DNA from: Fomitopsis serialis
Taxonomy: Eukaryota > Basidiomycota > Agaricomycetes > Polyporales > Fomitopsidaceae
Assembly: GCF_022376445.1 (NCBI RefSeq)
Contig: NW_025955166.1
Span: 1-64,000 of the forward strand
Reading direction: 5' to 3'
DNA length: 64,000 bases
This document shows positions 8,815 through 20,400 of the stretch, one piece after another; position 1 is the stretch's first letter, and each line of letters begins with the position of its first letter. The notes beneath the pieces were generated by a model that had not been told where the DNA came from, did no database searches, and saw only the letters and a program-made list of their open reading frames with translations. Position numbers and translations under genes: made by a program.

Positions 8815-10988
8815 ATGAACCCACCTGGACCCATCGCCGGACCGTCCGCTCTACAGGCTGATCCTCTCGACGACGCAGCTCCGGAACGCGACCTACCTTC
8901 CGCGCACTTCTACTCCGTCGAGTACCCTGGCTATGTCAAGCCCACGTCTGTGTCTCTTGCCGTCGAACGCCTCGGCGGCCAGTTGAGAGTCGAGAACGCG
9001 TTCAAACGCGCGTCGTCCAAGACTGAGTCGCTCCTCGAGCTGTCTTTGCGCCCCGGAAATCCCTTCGCGCATCCTGTACCTGGAGATGTTGTTTCAACGA
9101 GCAATATCTTGCTCAAGGTCGTCAAGCGGAAGCGGAAGCGGGGGGCGGCCACAGACGGGACTGTTGGAGAGTACACGGTAGAGGCTCTTGGGATGATACC
9201 TAAGACGGCACGATTTCGTAGTATGTCCTGCACGGTTCATCACGTCCATCACATCGTTCATATGCGCTTTTCGCAAGGCATGGTAGACTATCAATACAAG
9301 CCAGACATGGAGGACCCGATCGCCAAACTCCGTTCGGCAATGGACACTATGGACGGTGAGCAACAATCTGGCATTTCACTCATCGCGTAGTCATGCCCTT
9401 GCAGTGGATGGCATCCTTCGCTACCGTGTTCCTGAGGAGAGGGAAGATTATACCGTCTCCGAAGACCCGGCTGCAATGGACATAGACCCGAAGCTTACGG
9501 GCACCGACGAGTCTGCGGGGCCCAAGATGAAGAGCAATCTCAGGCTATTCACCCCACCTCTGTTCAGCCGCCAAGTCATTCCACAAAACTACAAGTGAGT
9601 AGGGTCTCGTATAGTCTGCGTTGAAAGTTGACTGTATGCGCGTCAGCTACAAGTCGAACTCTGCGTCTGTGGTCACGACCGTGGTCGACGAAGAGACCGG
9701 AGAAGAGAAGAAACGCCTGATCAATCGGATGCGCTGGAAGGGATACGGACCCATTTCTATCTCATTCTCTGATACTGGGGTATGTCGTCACTGCGCCGCT
9801 GCCGCATGTTGGAGTTGGCTCTTACGACACTTCAGGTCCCAGACAAGCCGTCTACACCCGTCGAAGAGCAGCGTGCTAACGCCGACCGGAAGATATTGAA
9901 GCGACTGCAGGAGGTATAGTTGTCTATCAACGGGCTGCGATCGATTTTTGAGATGGACACGCTGCCAGCTCTTTCAAGAACGAGCTATCTGGACACGCGC
10001 AGCGATCTTCAACCAGTTTATGCCCTTTGAAGTGCGCGAAATCATCAAGTGAGTGCACCTCTACTCGATCCACACAATCGTTGTCTCTGACCCAACACCT
10101 GAAGTTCCAAAGTTCTTCTGCCGTTGGTGTCGTATGTCTTCCAGGACGGTCCCTGGAGAGACACGCAGATTCGGCTAGGATACGATCCTCGTCAGGACAA
10201 ACAAGCCCGCATGTGAGCCGCATGCTCTCCTTCTGTTACGGTACAACTAAGGAGACGGTCTTGCAGCTACCAGCGTCTCTACTTCCGCAACACTAACCAT
10301 CCCATCGTCCGACCTTCCGTCGTCAGCAAGCGGCAGGAGGGCAGGACCGAGCTCGCGCAGAACCGGACGGAAGCCAGTAGTCAGGATGACAAGCGGTAGG
10401 TTGCGAGCAACTCAGTGTTTCGTGATCCTGATTGTGCCATGCTACACGGTGGATAGGACGCATATATTCGACGGTGTCACCGTCACGAAGGAGACCGCTG
10501 CCTTCCAGCTCTGCGACATCACTGACCCCATGCTAAAAGAGATGATCGAAGACGAAGAGGATGTCCGCGACGAGTGCAACGTTCGTACAGCGCATCACCC
10601 GAGGTCGAACACTGTATTGATGGACTGCCCCTTGCAGGAACGCGATGGCTGGTACTCGACGGAGGCCTTTGAGCGGATCAAGACTGTGCTTCGCCACAAA
10701 TTCTTCTCGCTGCTGGGCGGCCACGTAGCAACCCGTGAGGAGTGCGAAGCGCTTCTCGTTCCACAAGAGGGAACGAACAAGCTCCCGCCACGCCCAACGC
10801 AACGGCTCAGATTCGGGAAGCACAACATGGCGAAGGGCGCACTGCCGCCTGAAGACGCCGCGGTACGTCCTGGAGGTCGGAATGCACATGTATGCTGCCT
10901 AACGCTCACGGCAATCTTGCAGGCACATCGGCTCATGGCTACCCTGCAGCAAAAGACGAAAGATGGACGCTTCCACGAGCACACTTGA
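8815..10988 (+). CDS. Transcription factor TFIIIC subunit 5 (Tfc1/sfc1, GTF3C5 type)
   Basis: About eleven exons can be joined in frame with GT-AG introns of roughly 40-60 bases. The N-terminus has the family hallmark FYSVEYPGYVKP followed by a segment rich in LELSLRPGNPFAHPV, the dimerisation/triple-barrel half of the tau-A subunit. A KRKRKRG basic patch follows. The C-terminal half contains MRWKGYGP, LFQERAIWTRAAIFNQF, and GPWRDTQIRLGYDPRQD, the conserved tau95-like DNA-binding region, then YQRLYFRN. In yeast this subunit sits in the tauA lobe of TFIIIC, contacts the A box of tRNA genes and helps load RNA polymerase III. The chosen start is the first ATG after the AT-rich promoter patch. 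The C-terminal end (HEHT, stop 10986-10988) rests on the last intron being spliced at 10919-10921. I recognise the family confidently; individual exon edges less so. Confidence 0.85.
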
Positions 10989-11102
10989 CACTGTAAACTA
11001 CCTTCTTTCTGACACATCCTTGTATCGCTATTTCCCGTGTCCAGGCGATGGTTGCAACCCCTGTAGCTGTAGCGCGTGTTTAGTTTGCTTCCCACCAGAT
11101 AG

Positions 11103-11870
11103 ATGCATGTTTTTCGGCTTTTGTTTTCTGCGTGCGTGGAGGTGCCTAAGCATACTGCAGTGCATACACATGGGGCTGCGACGATAGCGGAAGTGATAGG
11201 ATACATGGTGACGCGCCGTGCCCAAGAGTGGGTGGATCCCCTCTCTCAACGTATGGCGCTCTCGACGGCGATTCGAATGGAGGGAACCGATGATCGGTGG
11301 GAAGGTCATGCCTCTGCCTCCAAACGCGCTTTTCGCTGCGGGTCAACATAACGTCAGGATGCCAGCTGGAGAAGAGAGTAGATTGTGACGCACTGAACCG
11401 ACCAACGCATACTTCGCATTGCGGCGGAACTGGTGACACGAGTTAATCGTGCGTCGGCGCAAATCCTGGACTACAAAAGTATATTCAACGTACCTTGGCA
11501 TCAACCTGCAGAATGATGAGTATCAGCTCCATAGTCTACGTGCAACGATTCGGTACGTACACCCTTCATCGACCTTGTCCTGTGGCTCGTGGGCGTCTTG
11601 ATGCCATTGCGGTGCGCCTTGCGGCTCTGGTTGTGGTTGGTATGGCTGAATTCGGTGCGAGCCGCATAATCAGCACCTCGACAACAGCAAGACCTCGGAG
11701 GCCACGTACTTCTTGGACTTGGCCATGGCGTCGAGAGCGTGTCTTGAGGATGGGCTACTGGCGCTTAACGTCCGTGGCTACCCAGTAGGAGCCCTGGGAA
11801 AGTTCACTGGATTGGTGGCTGAGGAACTGTGCAGCTGCTCGGCATCGCCCGTCTCTCCTTGATTAGCCAT
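11103..11870 (+). other. Possible decayed gene between TFIIIC and LEU1
   Basis: Several plus-strand segments have balanced, protein-like translations: ATIAEVIGYMVTRRAQEWV near 11166-11230, LRIAAELVTRVNRASAQIL near 11420-11470, GINLQNDEYQLHSLRATIR near 11500-11555, and SEATYFLDLAMASRACLED near 11695-11755. An intron-like GTACGT...ATCAG lies between the last two. The segments do not join in one frame, and I recognise no family. It may be the remains of a gene, or chance open frames in the upstream region of LEU1. Confidence 0.25.
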
Positions 11871-12540
11871 TCGAACATGATGATGCTGCCTATAAACTTG
11901 CTATGTATAAACAAGGAATAATCCGAACCTTAGGCCAGAGTAGTGCGAAGAACAGCGAGGTAGATTGCAATACGTGTTCTGTCTTCTATGCGAGAACATC
12001 AAGACAGTAGAACAGTGTACTACTGTATGTAGAAGGCTGAGTATGTAGGGGCCATACATATCACTTGAACTTCAAGCCGACCGACTCGGAAGTCTCAACG
12101 TACTTAGGCCTTAGCTGCCTATCACTGGTATCATATGCCTATACCAAATGTAACGCAATTGGGGTGCGTGATATGCTCATTATGTTCACGCGTCACAAAT
12201 CGCGCTCGGTCGAGGGGACGAACCGTCACAGGCGCTGCGTCGCAAGCGGGACCTGCGCCAGCCTTGGACACAACTTACGATTGACCCTGCGTAAACTGTT
12301 CCCCGTGCCCTTTCTGGTCCGTGTTCCCTGGGATTCTTTGAGCCCGAGATGTGGCAGTACAATACGGTCTCAGAATACTGGAATTGAAGGTCAGGATCAA
12401 GTCGAAGCAGTCAGTCCGTTCGAACGCCGTTGGCGGCTTGCCGCAGCGGGCCGCTGGCTTCCCGCGACTTCAACTACGGGCGCTTGTTCGATCGTATACG
12501 ATCTGAGATGCCGTGGGGTCGGCCGAGCCATCCAGCCAAG
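11871..12540. other. Upstream region of LEU1, no gene supported
   Basis: A 193-codon plus frame at 12065-12646 is open but its translation looks random (Arg/Ser/Thr with no motif). I regard the interval as promoter and intergenic DNA. Confidence 0.35.
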
Positions 12541-12543
12541 CTC

Positions 12544-12567
12544 GAGTCATTTTACCCCGCTGACTCA
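12544..12567. promoter_or_regulatory. Paired Gcn4/CPC1-type (GCRE) sites upstream of LEU1
   Basis: GAGTCAT at 12544-12550 (ATGACTC on the minus strand) and TGACTCA at 12561-12567 both match the core recognised by Gcn4/CPC1 bZIP activators. They lie about 100-120 bases upstream of the LEU1 ATG, the usual distance for general amino-acid control elements. Two full-core sites 11 bases apart upstream of a leucine biosynthesis gene are unlikely to be accidental. No Leu3-type CCGG-N4-CCGG site was seen. Confidence 0.6.
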
Positions 12568-12665
12568 AAAGGCCACACGCCGTTGGCCGGCTGCTCTCAC
12601 CTGGTCGCAAGGTCTCGACGCGATTATAACCGAATACTCACTTTGACCCACTCACTGCGTCAGTC

Positions 12666-15250
12666 ATGCCTGCACCAGTAACGCAGCCTCGCACACTTTA
12701 CGACAAAATCTGGGACGACCATGTTGTGTATGTTGTGCAGTCGTTCTCAGGAGAGGGGTATGGCTGACTTAATTGCAGCGATGTCAAGGAAGATGGTCTT
12801 GCTCTCATCTACATCGACAGGTGAGTCATTTTGCCAGTTCTTCAGAGCTGCACTCATGATTGCTCTGTAGGCATCTCGTCCACGAAGTGACTAGTCCTCA
12901 AGCCTTCGAGGGCCTGTATGTTCAGCACGTCGCACACGTTCGAATACTTGGACGCTAACTACTGGCACAGTCGTACTGCAGGTCGTCGGGTACGGCGAAC
13001 CGACTGTACCCTGGCTACTGTCGATCACAACATTCCGTGAGCATCTCAGGTGCACGCAGCTATGTCATGTGCACTAAACACTTTACCAGTACTGCATCCC
13101 GCAAGAACCTCACCACTGTCGAGTCATTTATCGAACAACCCGACTCAAGAGCACAATGTCAGGCGCTAGAGGAAAACGTCAAGGACTTCGGCTTGACGTA
13201 CTTCGGTATGAAGGACAGGCGGCAGGGTATTGTCCATATAATCGGACCTGAGCAAGGCTTCACTGTGCGTGCTGTCACTTCCTCTCACGCAGGATGTATT
13301 TAATTCGCCATAGCTCCCCGGTATTACCTGTGTCTGCGGAGACTCGCACACATCGACGCACGGCGCGTTCGGCTCCCTCGCGTTCGGTATCGGCACGTCG
13401 GAGGTCGAGCACGTCCTCGCCACGCAGACCCTCTTGCAGAAGAAGGGCAAGAACATGCGCATCAGCGTCGAAGGCGAGCTGCTAGAGGGCGTCAACTCCA
13501 AGGACGTGGTCCTGCACATCATCGGTGTGATCGGCACCGCAGGTGGCACAGGCTGCGTCGTCGAGTACGCCGGGAACGTCATCCGCAACTTCAGCATGGA
13601 GGCGCGCATGAGCATCTGCAACATGAGCATCGAGGGCGGCGCGCGTGCGGGCATGATCGCGCCCGACGAGATCACCTTCGAGTACCTCCGCAACCGGCCG
13701 CTCGTGCCGAAGGGTGAGACCTGGGAACGCGCGGAGCAGTACTGGCGCACGCTCAAGTCGGACGAGGGTGCGAAGTTCGACATTGAGGTCAACATCCGTG
13801 CGGAGGACATCCTCCCCACCGTCACCTGGGGCACGTCCCCGCAGGACGTCGTGGCCATCACCGGCAAGGTGCCCGACCCCGCTGCGATCACAGACCCGAA
13901 GAAGGCCACCGGCATTGAGCGCGCGTTGAAGTACATGGGCCTCACGCCGAACACGCCCATGGAGGAGATCACCGTCGACAAGGTCTTCATCGGCTCGTGT
14001 ACAAATGCACGTATCGAGGATTTGCGCTCTGCTGCGCGGATCGTCCTCGCCGCGGGCCCTGATGCAAAGGTCGCGCCGAACGTGTCCGCGATGGTCGTCC
14101 CTGGCTCCGGCCTCGTCAAGCAGCACGCGGAGGCGGAAGGCCTCGACGTGATCTTCAAGCGTGCAGGCTTCGACTGGCGCGAAGCGGGCTGCTCGATGTG
14201 CTTGGGCATGAACCCCGACCAGCTGAAGCCGGAAGAGCGCTGCGCGAGCACGAGCAACCGTAACTTCGAGGGTCGGCAGGGCCCGCGCGGGCGCACGCAC
14301 TTGCTGAGCCCCGCGATGGCGGCGGCGGCGGCGATCACAGGCAAGCTGACGGATGTACGGAAGTTCCTGGGCCTCGAGAAGGCGTCCGACCCCAAACTGA
14401 AGGTCACGAGCGCTATGGACCTGTTGTCCGACCCTGTGCTGCCGGCTCCTGAGCCTGGACGGGAGGCAACAAGCTCGTCCGCCGCGGGTGACAAGCCACT
14501 GCCGCCCGCGGAGACTGTGTCCAGTGTGCCGCCGTTTCGTGTTTTGAAGGGCATTGCGGCGCCGCTGCATATCGAGAACGTCGACACGGACATGATCATC
14601 CCTGCGGTGTATTTGAAGACGTTGAAGCGCACTGGCCTCGCGAACGCACTCTTCTTCGCTCTGCGCAATAACGCGCAGACGGGCGAGAAGACCGACTTCG
14701 TCCTTAACCGGGAACCGTATACACAGGCGAAGATCCTCGTCTCGGATGCACCCAACTTTGGCTGTGGCAGCTCGCGTGAGCACGCACCATGGGCCCTGTG
14801 AGTATCCTGGACTTGGCTGTGTGTCACTAGTACTTACGTGTCGTGGTTTACAGGAAGGACTTCGGCATCCTGTCCGTGATCGCGCCGAGTTTCGGAGACA
14901 TCTTCCGTAACAACTGTATGCAGAACGGCATGGTCCCGATCGTCCTGCCACAGGCACAGTGTGCTGCCCTTGCGGAGGACGCCGCGGCACAAAAAGAGCT
15001 CGAAGTCGACCTGGAGAAGCAGGAGGTGCGCCGACCAAGCGGCGAGGCCTTCTCGTTCGATATCGACCCCTTCCGGAGACACTGCCTGCTGAACGGCCTC
15101 GATGACATCGCGCTGACGCTGCAGAGAGTGGACAGGATCGAGGAGTTTGAGCACAGGAGGAGCGAGATGTGGCCGTGGCTGGACGGGTTTGGCTACCAGG
15201 GCAGGAAGATCCCTGTGTCGCCGAAAAAGCGCACAAAGATGGAGTGGTAG
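12666..15250 (+). CDS. LEU1: 3-isopropylmalate dehydratase (alpha-isopropylmalate isomerase)
   Basis: Seven exons join cleanly: 12666-12727, 12779-12820, 12871-12915, 12971-13036, 13090-13264, 13314-14797 and 14854-15250, giving 756 residues, normal for the fungal fused enzyme (large plus small subunit). It isomerises 2-isopropylmalate to 3-isopropylmalate, the second step of leucine synthesis, in the cytosol. The 4Fe-4S ligands are visible as the Cys of [14 protein letters not shown] and the two Cys of [10 protein letters not shown]. Other landmarks are the N-terminal [37 protein letters not shown], the swivel-domain [15 protein letters not shown] and [14 protein letters not shown] linker of about 60 residues rich in Pro/Ser/Ala joins the two halves. 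Most coding sequence is one long GC-rich exon, which produces long antisense frames. Upstream GCRE-type sites suggest general amino-acid control. Confidence 0.95.
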
Positions 15251-15547
15251 GTCCGTCTGCAAGCTCAATGTAAGGATGTATGTGCATGCTCGATGTTATG
15301 TATATGTAATGTTAAGAGCCTCATGCTTCACTGCGTGGGATCCAAAGTTTTCAAGGTCGCGTGTGGAGACGTCACAAATCTACGGAGGGTGCGATATCCT
15401 GAATGACGAAGTCTATGTGCAGGCGTCTCAGTATCAGTTATCGACGCTTACAGTAGTCAGGCCGTTTTTTGAACGTTGATACAATACAGAATCCGCGTCG
15501 TACGAAGTCGATCGCAACGTGGGGTACAGAACATCCTATACATTCAA

Positions 15548-16907
15548 TCAATGCCAGATACCCTGATGCCCTCCGAGCAATTGTCGGCCTACGTCACTTG
15601 CGGTAACAATCAAGGAATATGCATCACGGACAACTCCTGTAAGTAGTGGGTCTGTGCGCGGCTTCAGTCTCCATCGTCGCGTCCAGAATGTCAAGCTATC
15701 ACGGATGGACTGCCATTGTGCTAGCGCTTGCTGTGCACTTGGCCTTGACGCAGGATCAGGCTGTGTCATGGACTTCACCAGGGGGGTCAAAAAGTCGAAG
15801 TTCAGGTATTTCTAGTGGCGACGTGTGAGCATATCCCTTCCGAGTCGCCACATGAGACGCCGCTGCGACGTACTTTTTGGAACTCGTTGTGCAACATGTT
15901 TCCTATGATGAAGACGTCGACCTTGAACGGGTCATACGGGTCATCCTCGGACAGCTCTGGCACCTCCTGGTCTCGACCGGCAACACCAACTACTGCCCTC
16001 GACTCGGCGTCTGGAGGAAAGTAGGTAGACAGGCCGAAATCAACGTAGTAGTACTTCACTGAAACAGATCTTCGAGAGACGTAGGGTGCCCATCCTTGCC
16101 CACCAGGAAGACATCTCCTTGATGGGATGAAAGCCCTTGGGATACATGGCGCTCGCGTCCATCATGATGTTCTTGTATTCGCAGTCCCTTGAGAGCCAAT
16201 GCATGAGGTGGGAATTAAAGCATGAAATGGCTCCACATACCGATGTGCGACACCGTGTTCGCGTAGAAACACAAGTCCCTATGTGAGCATTTAATATGAA
16301 TGTGTTGTGCGCCACCGCGAGTACAAACCTCCAGAATCTGGTTTGCGAAGTCGACGAATTCCTCGCCCGTCTCCATTGGAGGTCTATCGATGAGGCGCAG
16401 AAATGGCATGACCATGTAGGAGATAGCAGCGTCGTCGTCGTCTTGGAACATATTAAGAATGGGTACACAGTGGTTTCGAGGCTCCGTCGAAAGAGGTTCG
16501 GAAGAGAGCATTGATGCTATCTGGGACTCTGTGTCTCCTGTCCTCACTCGCTTGATATACACGAGCTTTCCATCTGACATCCGCGTGGCATCTATGAGGT
16601 GCTCGCGATGCTGAACAATAGAATCGCTCAATACTGAGGCTAGCTCCATAGCATTGTTCGATGTACGTACGGGTAGTGGCCATATGTCTTCTGTTGATAA
16701 TGGATGCTCCCCAGACGTGAACCACGACGGCACCCAACCCGGGCGGTACCTTGGTCGTAGCATGTAGCCGCGCGAGGCGAGGAAAGGTTGCCGATCCCTC
16801 CAACGTTCTTCGTCATATCTGAGTTGTGCGTGCACAGCTGCTGGTCTGTCTGGTACGCAGTGTGATTCGGCATGGCTGTTTGGAATGGCTGTAGGTGATG
16901 TAGACAT
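15548..16907 (-). pseudogene. Protein-kinase-like copy C, frameshifted
   Basis: Same family as copies D-F. The N-terminus has WRDRQPFLASRGYMLRPRYR and GWVPSWF; then come HLIDATRMSDG, the beta-3 lysine in VYIKRV, and RNHCVPILNMF. After an intron the loop is HRDCEYKNIMMDA, with the intron splitting the Arg codon. Just after this, at HPIKE (near 16100-16130), two extra bases relative to paralogue D shift the frame. The original frame resumes as VKYYYVDFGLSTYF near 16055. The later parts (PELSEDDPYDPFKVDVF, then a final exon with FWTRRWRLKPRTDP) are intact. No GT-AG intron removes the shift in phase. So it is a frameshifted gene, unless the two bases are a sequencing error. The C-terminus lacks the hydrophobic tail seen in D and F. 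Confidence 0.7.
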
Positions 16908-17461
16908 ACGGAGGGAACTGGGCGCGGGATAGTGATGGTCTGTTCAGACTGAGACGATCTGAGGATATCGTCCAATGTCTGGGCATTCAAGTTGTGCATA
17001 CATAAACAAACATGGACCCACAATAACTGTGCACAAAGCTGTGTCTGGTCGTCCTCGAGGCCTGCCAGTGCAACTAGAGGGTACAGCACTGTGGGCCCAT
17101 CTGTATTGTTGTACTTCTCCTTGCGTTCTCACCGTGCGGTTGCATTTCGCGTACGGTTCGCTATATACAGCATATTGATTGAATGCCATGTCATCGACGA
17201 CATAGCATCCTTGGGCTTGGCACGAAGCGATGCGGTTCAGTCATGCGTCACCTGCATAGACAGCATGAGGATCCTAGGTATGGTTGAATCTTCCCGCAGT
17301 TTGTAGGCGTCACACTGTTAAAAACAGATCAATTGAATCTCCCATGGCGACGCCGATGTGAAGATGTCTCGCCATTCCTCTGGACGAGAGGAGGGTAAAG
17401 CTGGGCTCCTTGACTGAAGTACTGACCTGCAGCCGGCGTTACGTTGTGAGTTCCTTGTTTA
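16908..17461. other. Intergenic between divergent kinase C and the CUE-like gene
   Basis: Shared upstream region of two divergent genes. Short frames on both strands are mirror images without motifs. No clear TATA box was seen. Confidence 0.4.
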
Positions 17462-20400
17462 ATGGAGCAGGCACGTGTGGTGGCGGAAGCAGTGGCGGGT
17501 GCGTCGGCCGTGACATTGGCAGCGGGCGCCCCGCCAGACAGGGACAAGGCAGCTGGTGACGACTTCCGCTCCCCTCGCCCCCATGCTCTCCCTCCCTCCC
17601 CAGCACAGACCGTCCACCACCAGTCGCCCGCGATGAGTACCGTGTTGCAGCCAGCGCCGAGCGCCGGTTACGCGCTCGCTGCCGGCTCGGACCAGAGCGA
17701 GTACGGCGGGAACAAAAGCGCAGGCGAGTCTAGCTTCTTGCCGCTTTCCAGGGCCTTCCTCGTGCTCATCTAATGACCCCCCGCAGTGGTCCATCTCAGG
17801 CCACAGGTCATCAGACGCGACACAGACAACATCCTATCCTACTACCAGTCCGAACATGCTGGCCGGACGTACTTGGCCTCTGATGCAAGTACAGCTGATC
17901 TCGTCCCACCTCCATCAGCTATGAGAACAGGCTCTGGTTCTTCGTCTGAATACTCCTCGGATTCTCGAGAGCGCCCATCAGATGCGAGTTCTAGTCAATC
18001 GCACGAAGCACGACACGATTCCATTAGCACCATTAGCACGGAAGGTGGACATAGAAGAAGGCCGAGTGCGCCATCGGAGGGCGGTGCGGACAGGCGACGA
18101 CTCGCGATCGTTGAGTTGGACGATTCTCTTCCCGCTTCTCTCACTCGCAAACGTAGCCAGGCCTCGAGAGACAATCACAATGCGGACCTGTCGGCGACGA
18201 CGACCATTTCCTCGCGGCGCGGCATGTATGTCGAGGGCCTTGCGCTTGTTGCCCCACCCGACGCCTCGCCGCGAGCGTATACCGATCTCACGCCTCCCTC
18301 CACTGCTCCTTTGTCCACCGAGCGCCCCCCACCCTCTGCTCTCCGACCTCCTATTGTCCACCAACGCTCACAGTCCGACATTACCACCGCGACCCCAAGG
18401 TCTCGCCACCAGCATAAATCCTCTCGTGACATCGGCATTGTCGGTGCCGTCCCATCGACGGCGGAGTCCATCGAACGGCCGGTGACCGTCGGCAGCCAGC
18501 AATCGGCGCTCAAACTGCCCATTTTCCAGACGCCCACCGACTCGCGTTCGCCGACGCCGGGCAGCAGCGCCAGGACGCCCGACCCGTCCGAGTCGAGCAT
18601 GCTCAGCCCACAGGGACCCTATAGCGCGGGATCAAGCGCGTTGACGACGCCGGACCACGACCGACACGATCAGGAGGCGCTGACGCCTGCCATCGGCGAG
18701 TCAAAGGAAATTGGGCAGCCCGTCGTGGGCCCTGTCATTGTCAACACGTCGGAGGCGCTGCGGCATGGGTTGCAGAACAGGCAAGTGCAGTCAAGCGTGT
18801 CTAGTCCGGGTGACGTGTTCGCATCGCGCCAGTCGCAGACGTCGCCGTTCTCGGTGGTGAGCACGTCGCGCTCTGCGTCTCCGTATGTCCACTATGACCC
18901 TGGCACACACTCGCGTGCTGGTCCTATGCCAGCACCACCACACCCTTTGTATGACGTCGACCCTCGATCAGGAGCGCTTAGTCCTGCGCCGCCCCCGCGA
19001 CCACCACGCACGTATACGCCGCTCCCCCATCAGCTCAGCGTGACCCGCAGGCTCTACGGGATGCGTTGCAGCTGCCGCAGTCGGTATCGGCGGTGTTGGC
19101 GTCCAAGGTGCCCTCGCAATCCCCGAAGCGAAACGATTCCGAGTTGACGGAAGATTCGGTGTATTCTCAGGAGGAGAGGGAGCCGGGCGCTGGGTGAGTG
19201 ACATGTTTCTGCATGTTTCAGCAATGTGTAACGCGTTGTATCCCCAGCCCGTCGCGATCACTGTCAAAACGGTCCATGCACGTCAGGGAAGGCGCACACC
19301 CGCCGTCGACCGTAACTAACACGCCACCGACGTCCGCTGAGGAAGTGCCAGAGACAAAGAGCGATGACGTCCGGCATGTGGAGGCTATCAAAGCACCGCC
19401 GGTCTCGTTCACCTTACATGACGACGCAAGGAGTGCAGAGTCCGTTTCATCCTCCTCGCAAGAACCCTCTCTCCACCCAGCCAGGTCTCGCAAGGACCTC
19501 CGAAGAGAGAGCAGCTGGGTAAGCATGGCCCAAGAGAGAGTCCAGCGTGCACTCTCCCCCGGCCGTGTCTCGAACATCTCGCGTTCGCCCTCTACCTCAC
19601 CCTCCATGTTCTCGCCGACCCCGCCGCCGAAGAGCATCCACGGCTCGCTCGAGGACGTGTTGCACGCGCCCGGTGCCGGGCATAACCCGCTCAAGGGCGC
19701 GCTGACGAACTTGAAGCGCTTCTCTGCGCTGCCGCGCACGCCTTCATTGACTTCGGCGCGGGCAAAGAGCCCGACTCCAAGCCCACAAGCGAGTCCAAGA
19801 CACTCAGAGTCGAGGGACGCGCCATTGCCTGTGCCTCCTGTCCCACTTCCGGTGAAGCCGAAGGTGGTGCGGCCGAGGATTAAGGCGGCGTGGCCGGAGG
19901 CGATGGCGTGTCGGGATGTGATGGCGAAGAGGAACCCGCTCGAGCGCTCAATTGGATACGCACATAAGATCAACGAGTTGGCGTTGTATGACTGCGGGTT
20001 GACGGAGTGGGTCCAACTGCGACAGTTCTCTGGTGAGCATGCACGTGCGCTGTCGTTCAGCGCTGTGACTGACGAGTCTGCAGCGACGGGCACCAGGGCG
20101 GGGTCCTCCAGCAAAGTGAGACTCATGGTGACACCGGCAACACCTGCGTCCCGAGCGTTCGTCCCACAGCCACGACATACGTCCCGGGGCTCTGAGGCAT
20201 CTGGGATGACGTTCCCGACGCGGCCGGACGCATACAGTGCGACTGATCTGACAACACGCGCAATAGACATCCTCCCACCAACAGCCTCCCCCCTCCAGCC
20301 CTTCCCTATCCATCACTTGCACAAGCGCAACAAACGCGCAGCCCCATTCGTTCTTCTACCATGATGCCATCACCGTCTAGATCGCTTCTGCCTTTGCCGG

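Noticed and set aside
12065..12646. 193-codon plus frame ending just before LEU1
   Set aside because: It overlaps the GCRE sites and the presumed 5' leader of LEU1. The translation has no motif and would leave no room for the promoter.
13166..14827. Long minus-strand open frame (553 codons) antisense to LEU1
   Set aside because: It is the complement of a GC-rich, codon-biased conserved exon. The translation is Ser/Arg/Ala-rich with no domain, while the plus strand is unequivocal LEU1. The 601-codon frame at 13482-15287 is rejected for the same reason.
16040..16110. A 45-base GT-AG interval (GTGGGC...TTTCAG) as an intron rescuing kinase C
   Set aside because: Removing it does not bring the flanking frames into phase, and no paralogue has an intron at this place.
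19218..20270. 350-codon minus-strand frame
   Set aside because: Shadow of the Ser/Pro-rich plus-strand gene. It lacks splice structure and motifs.
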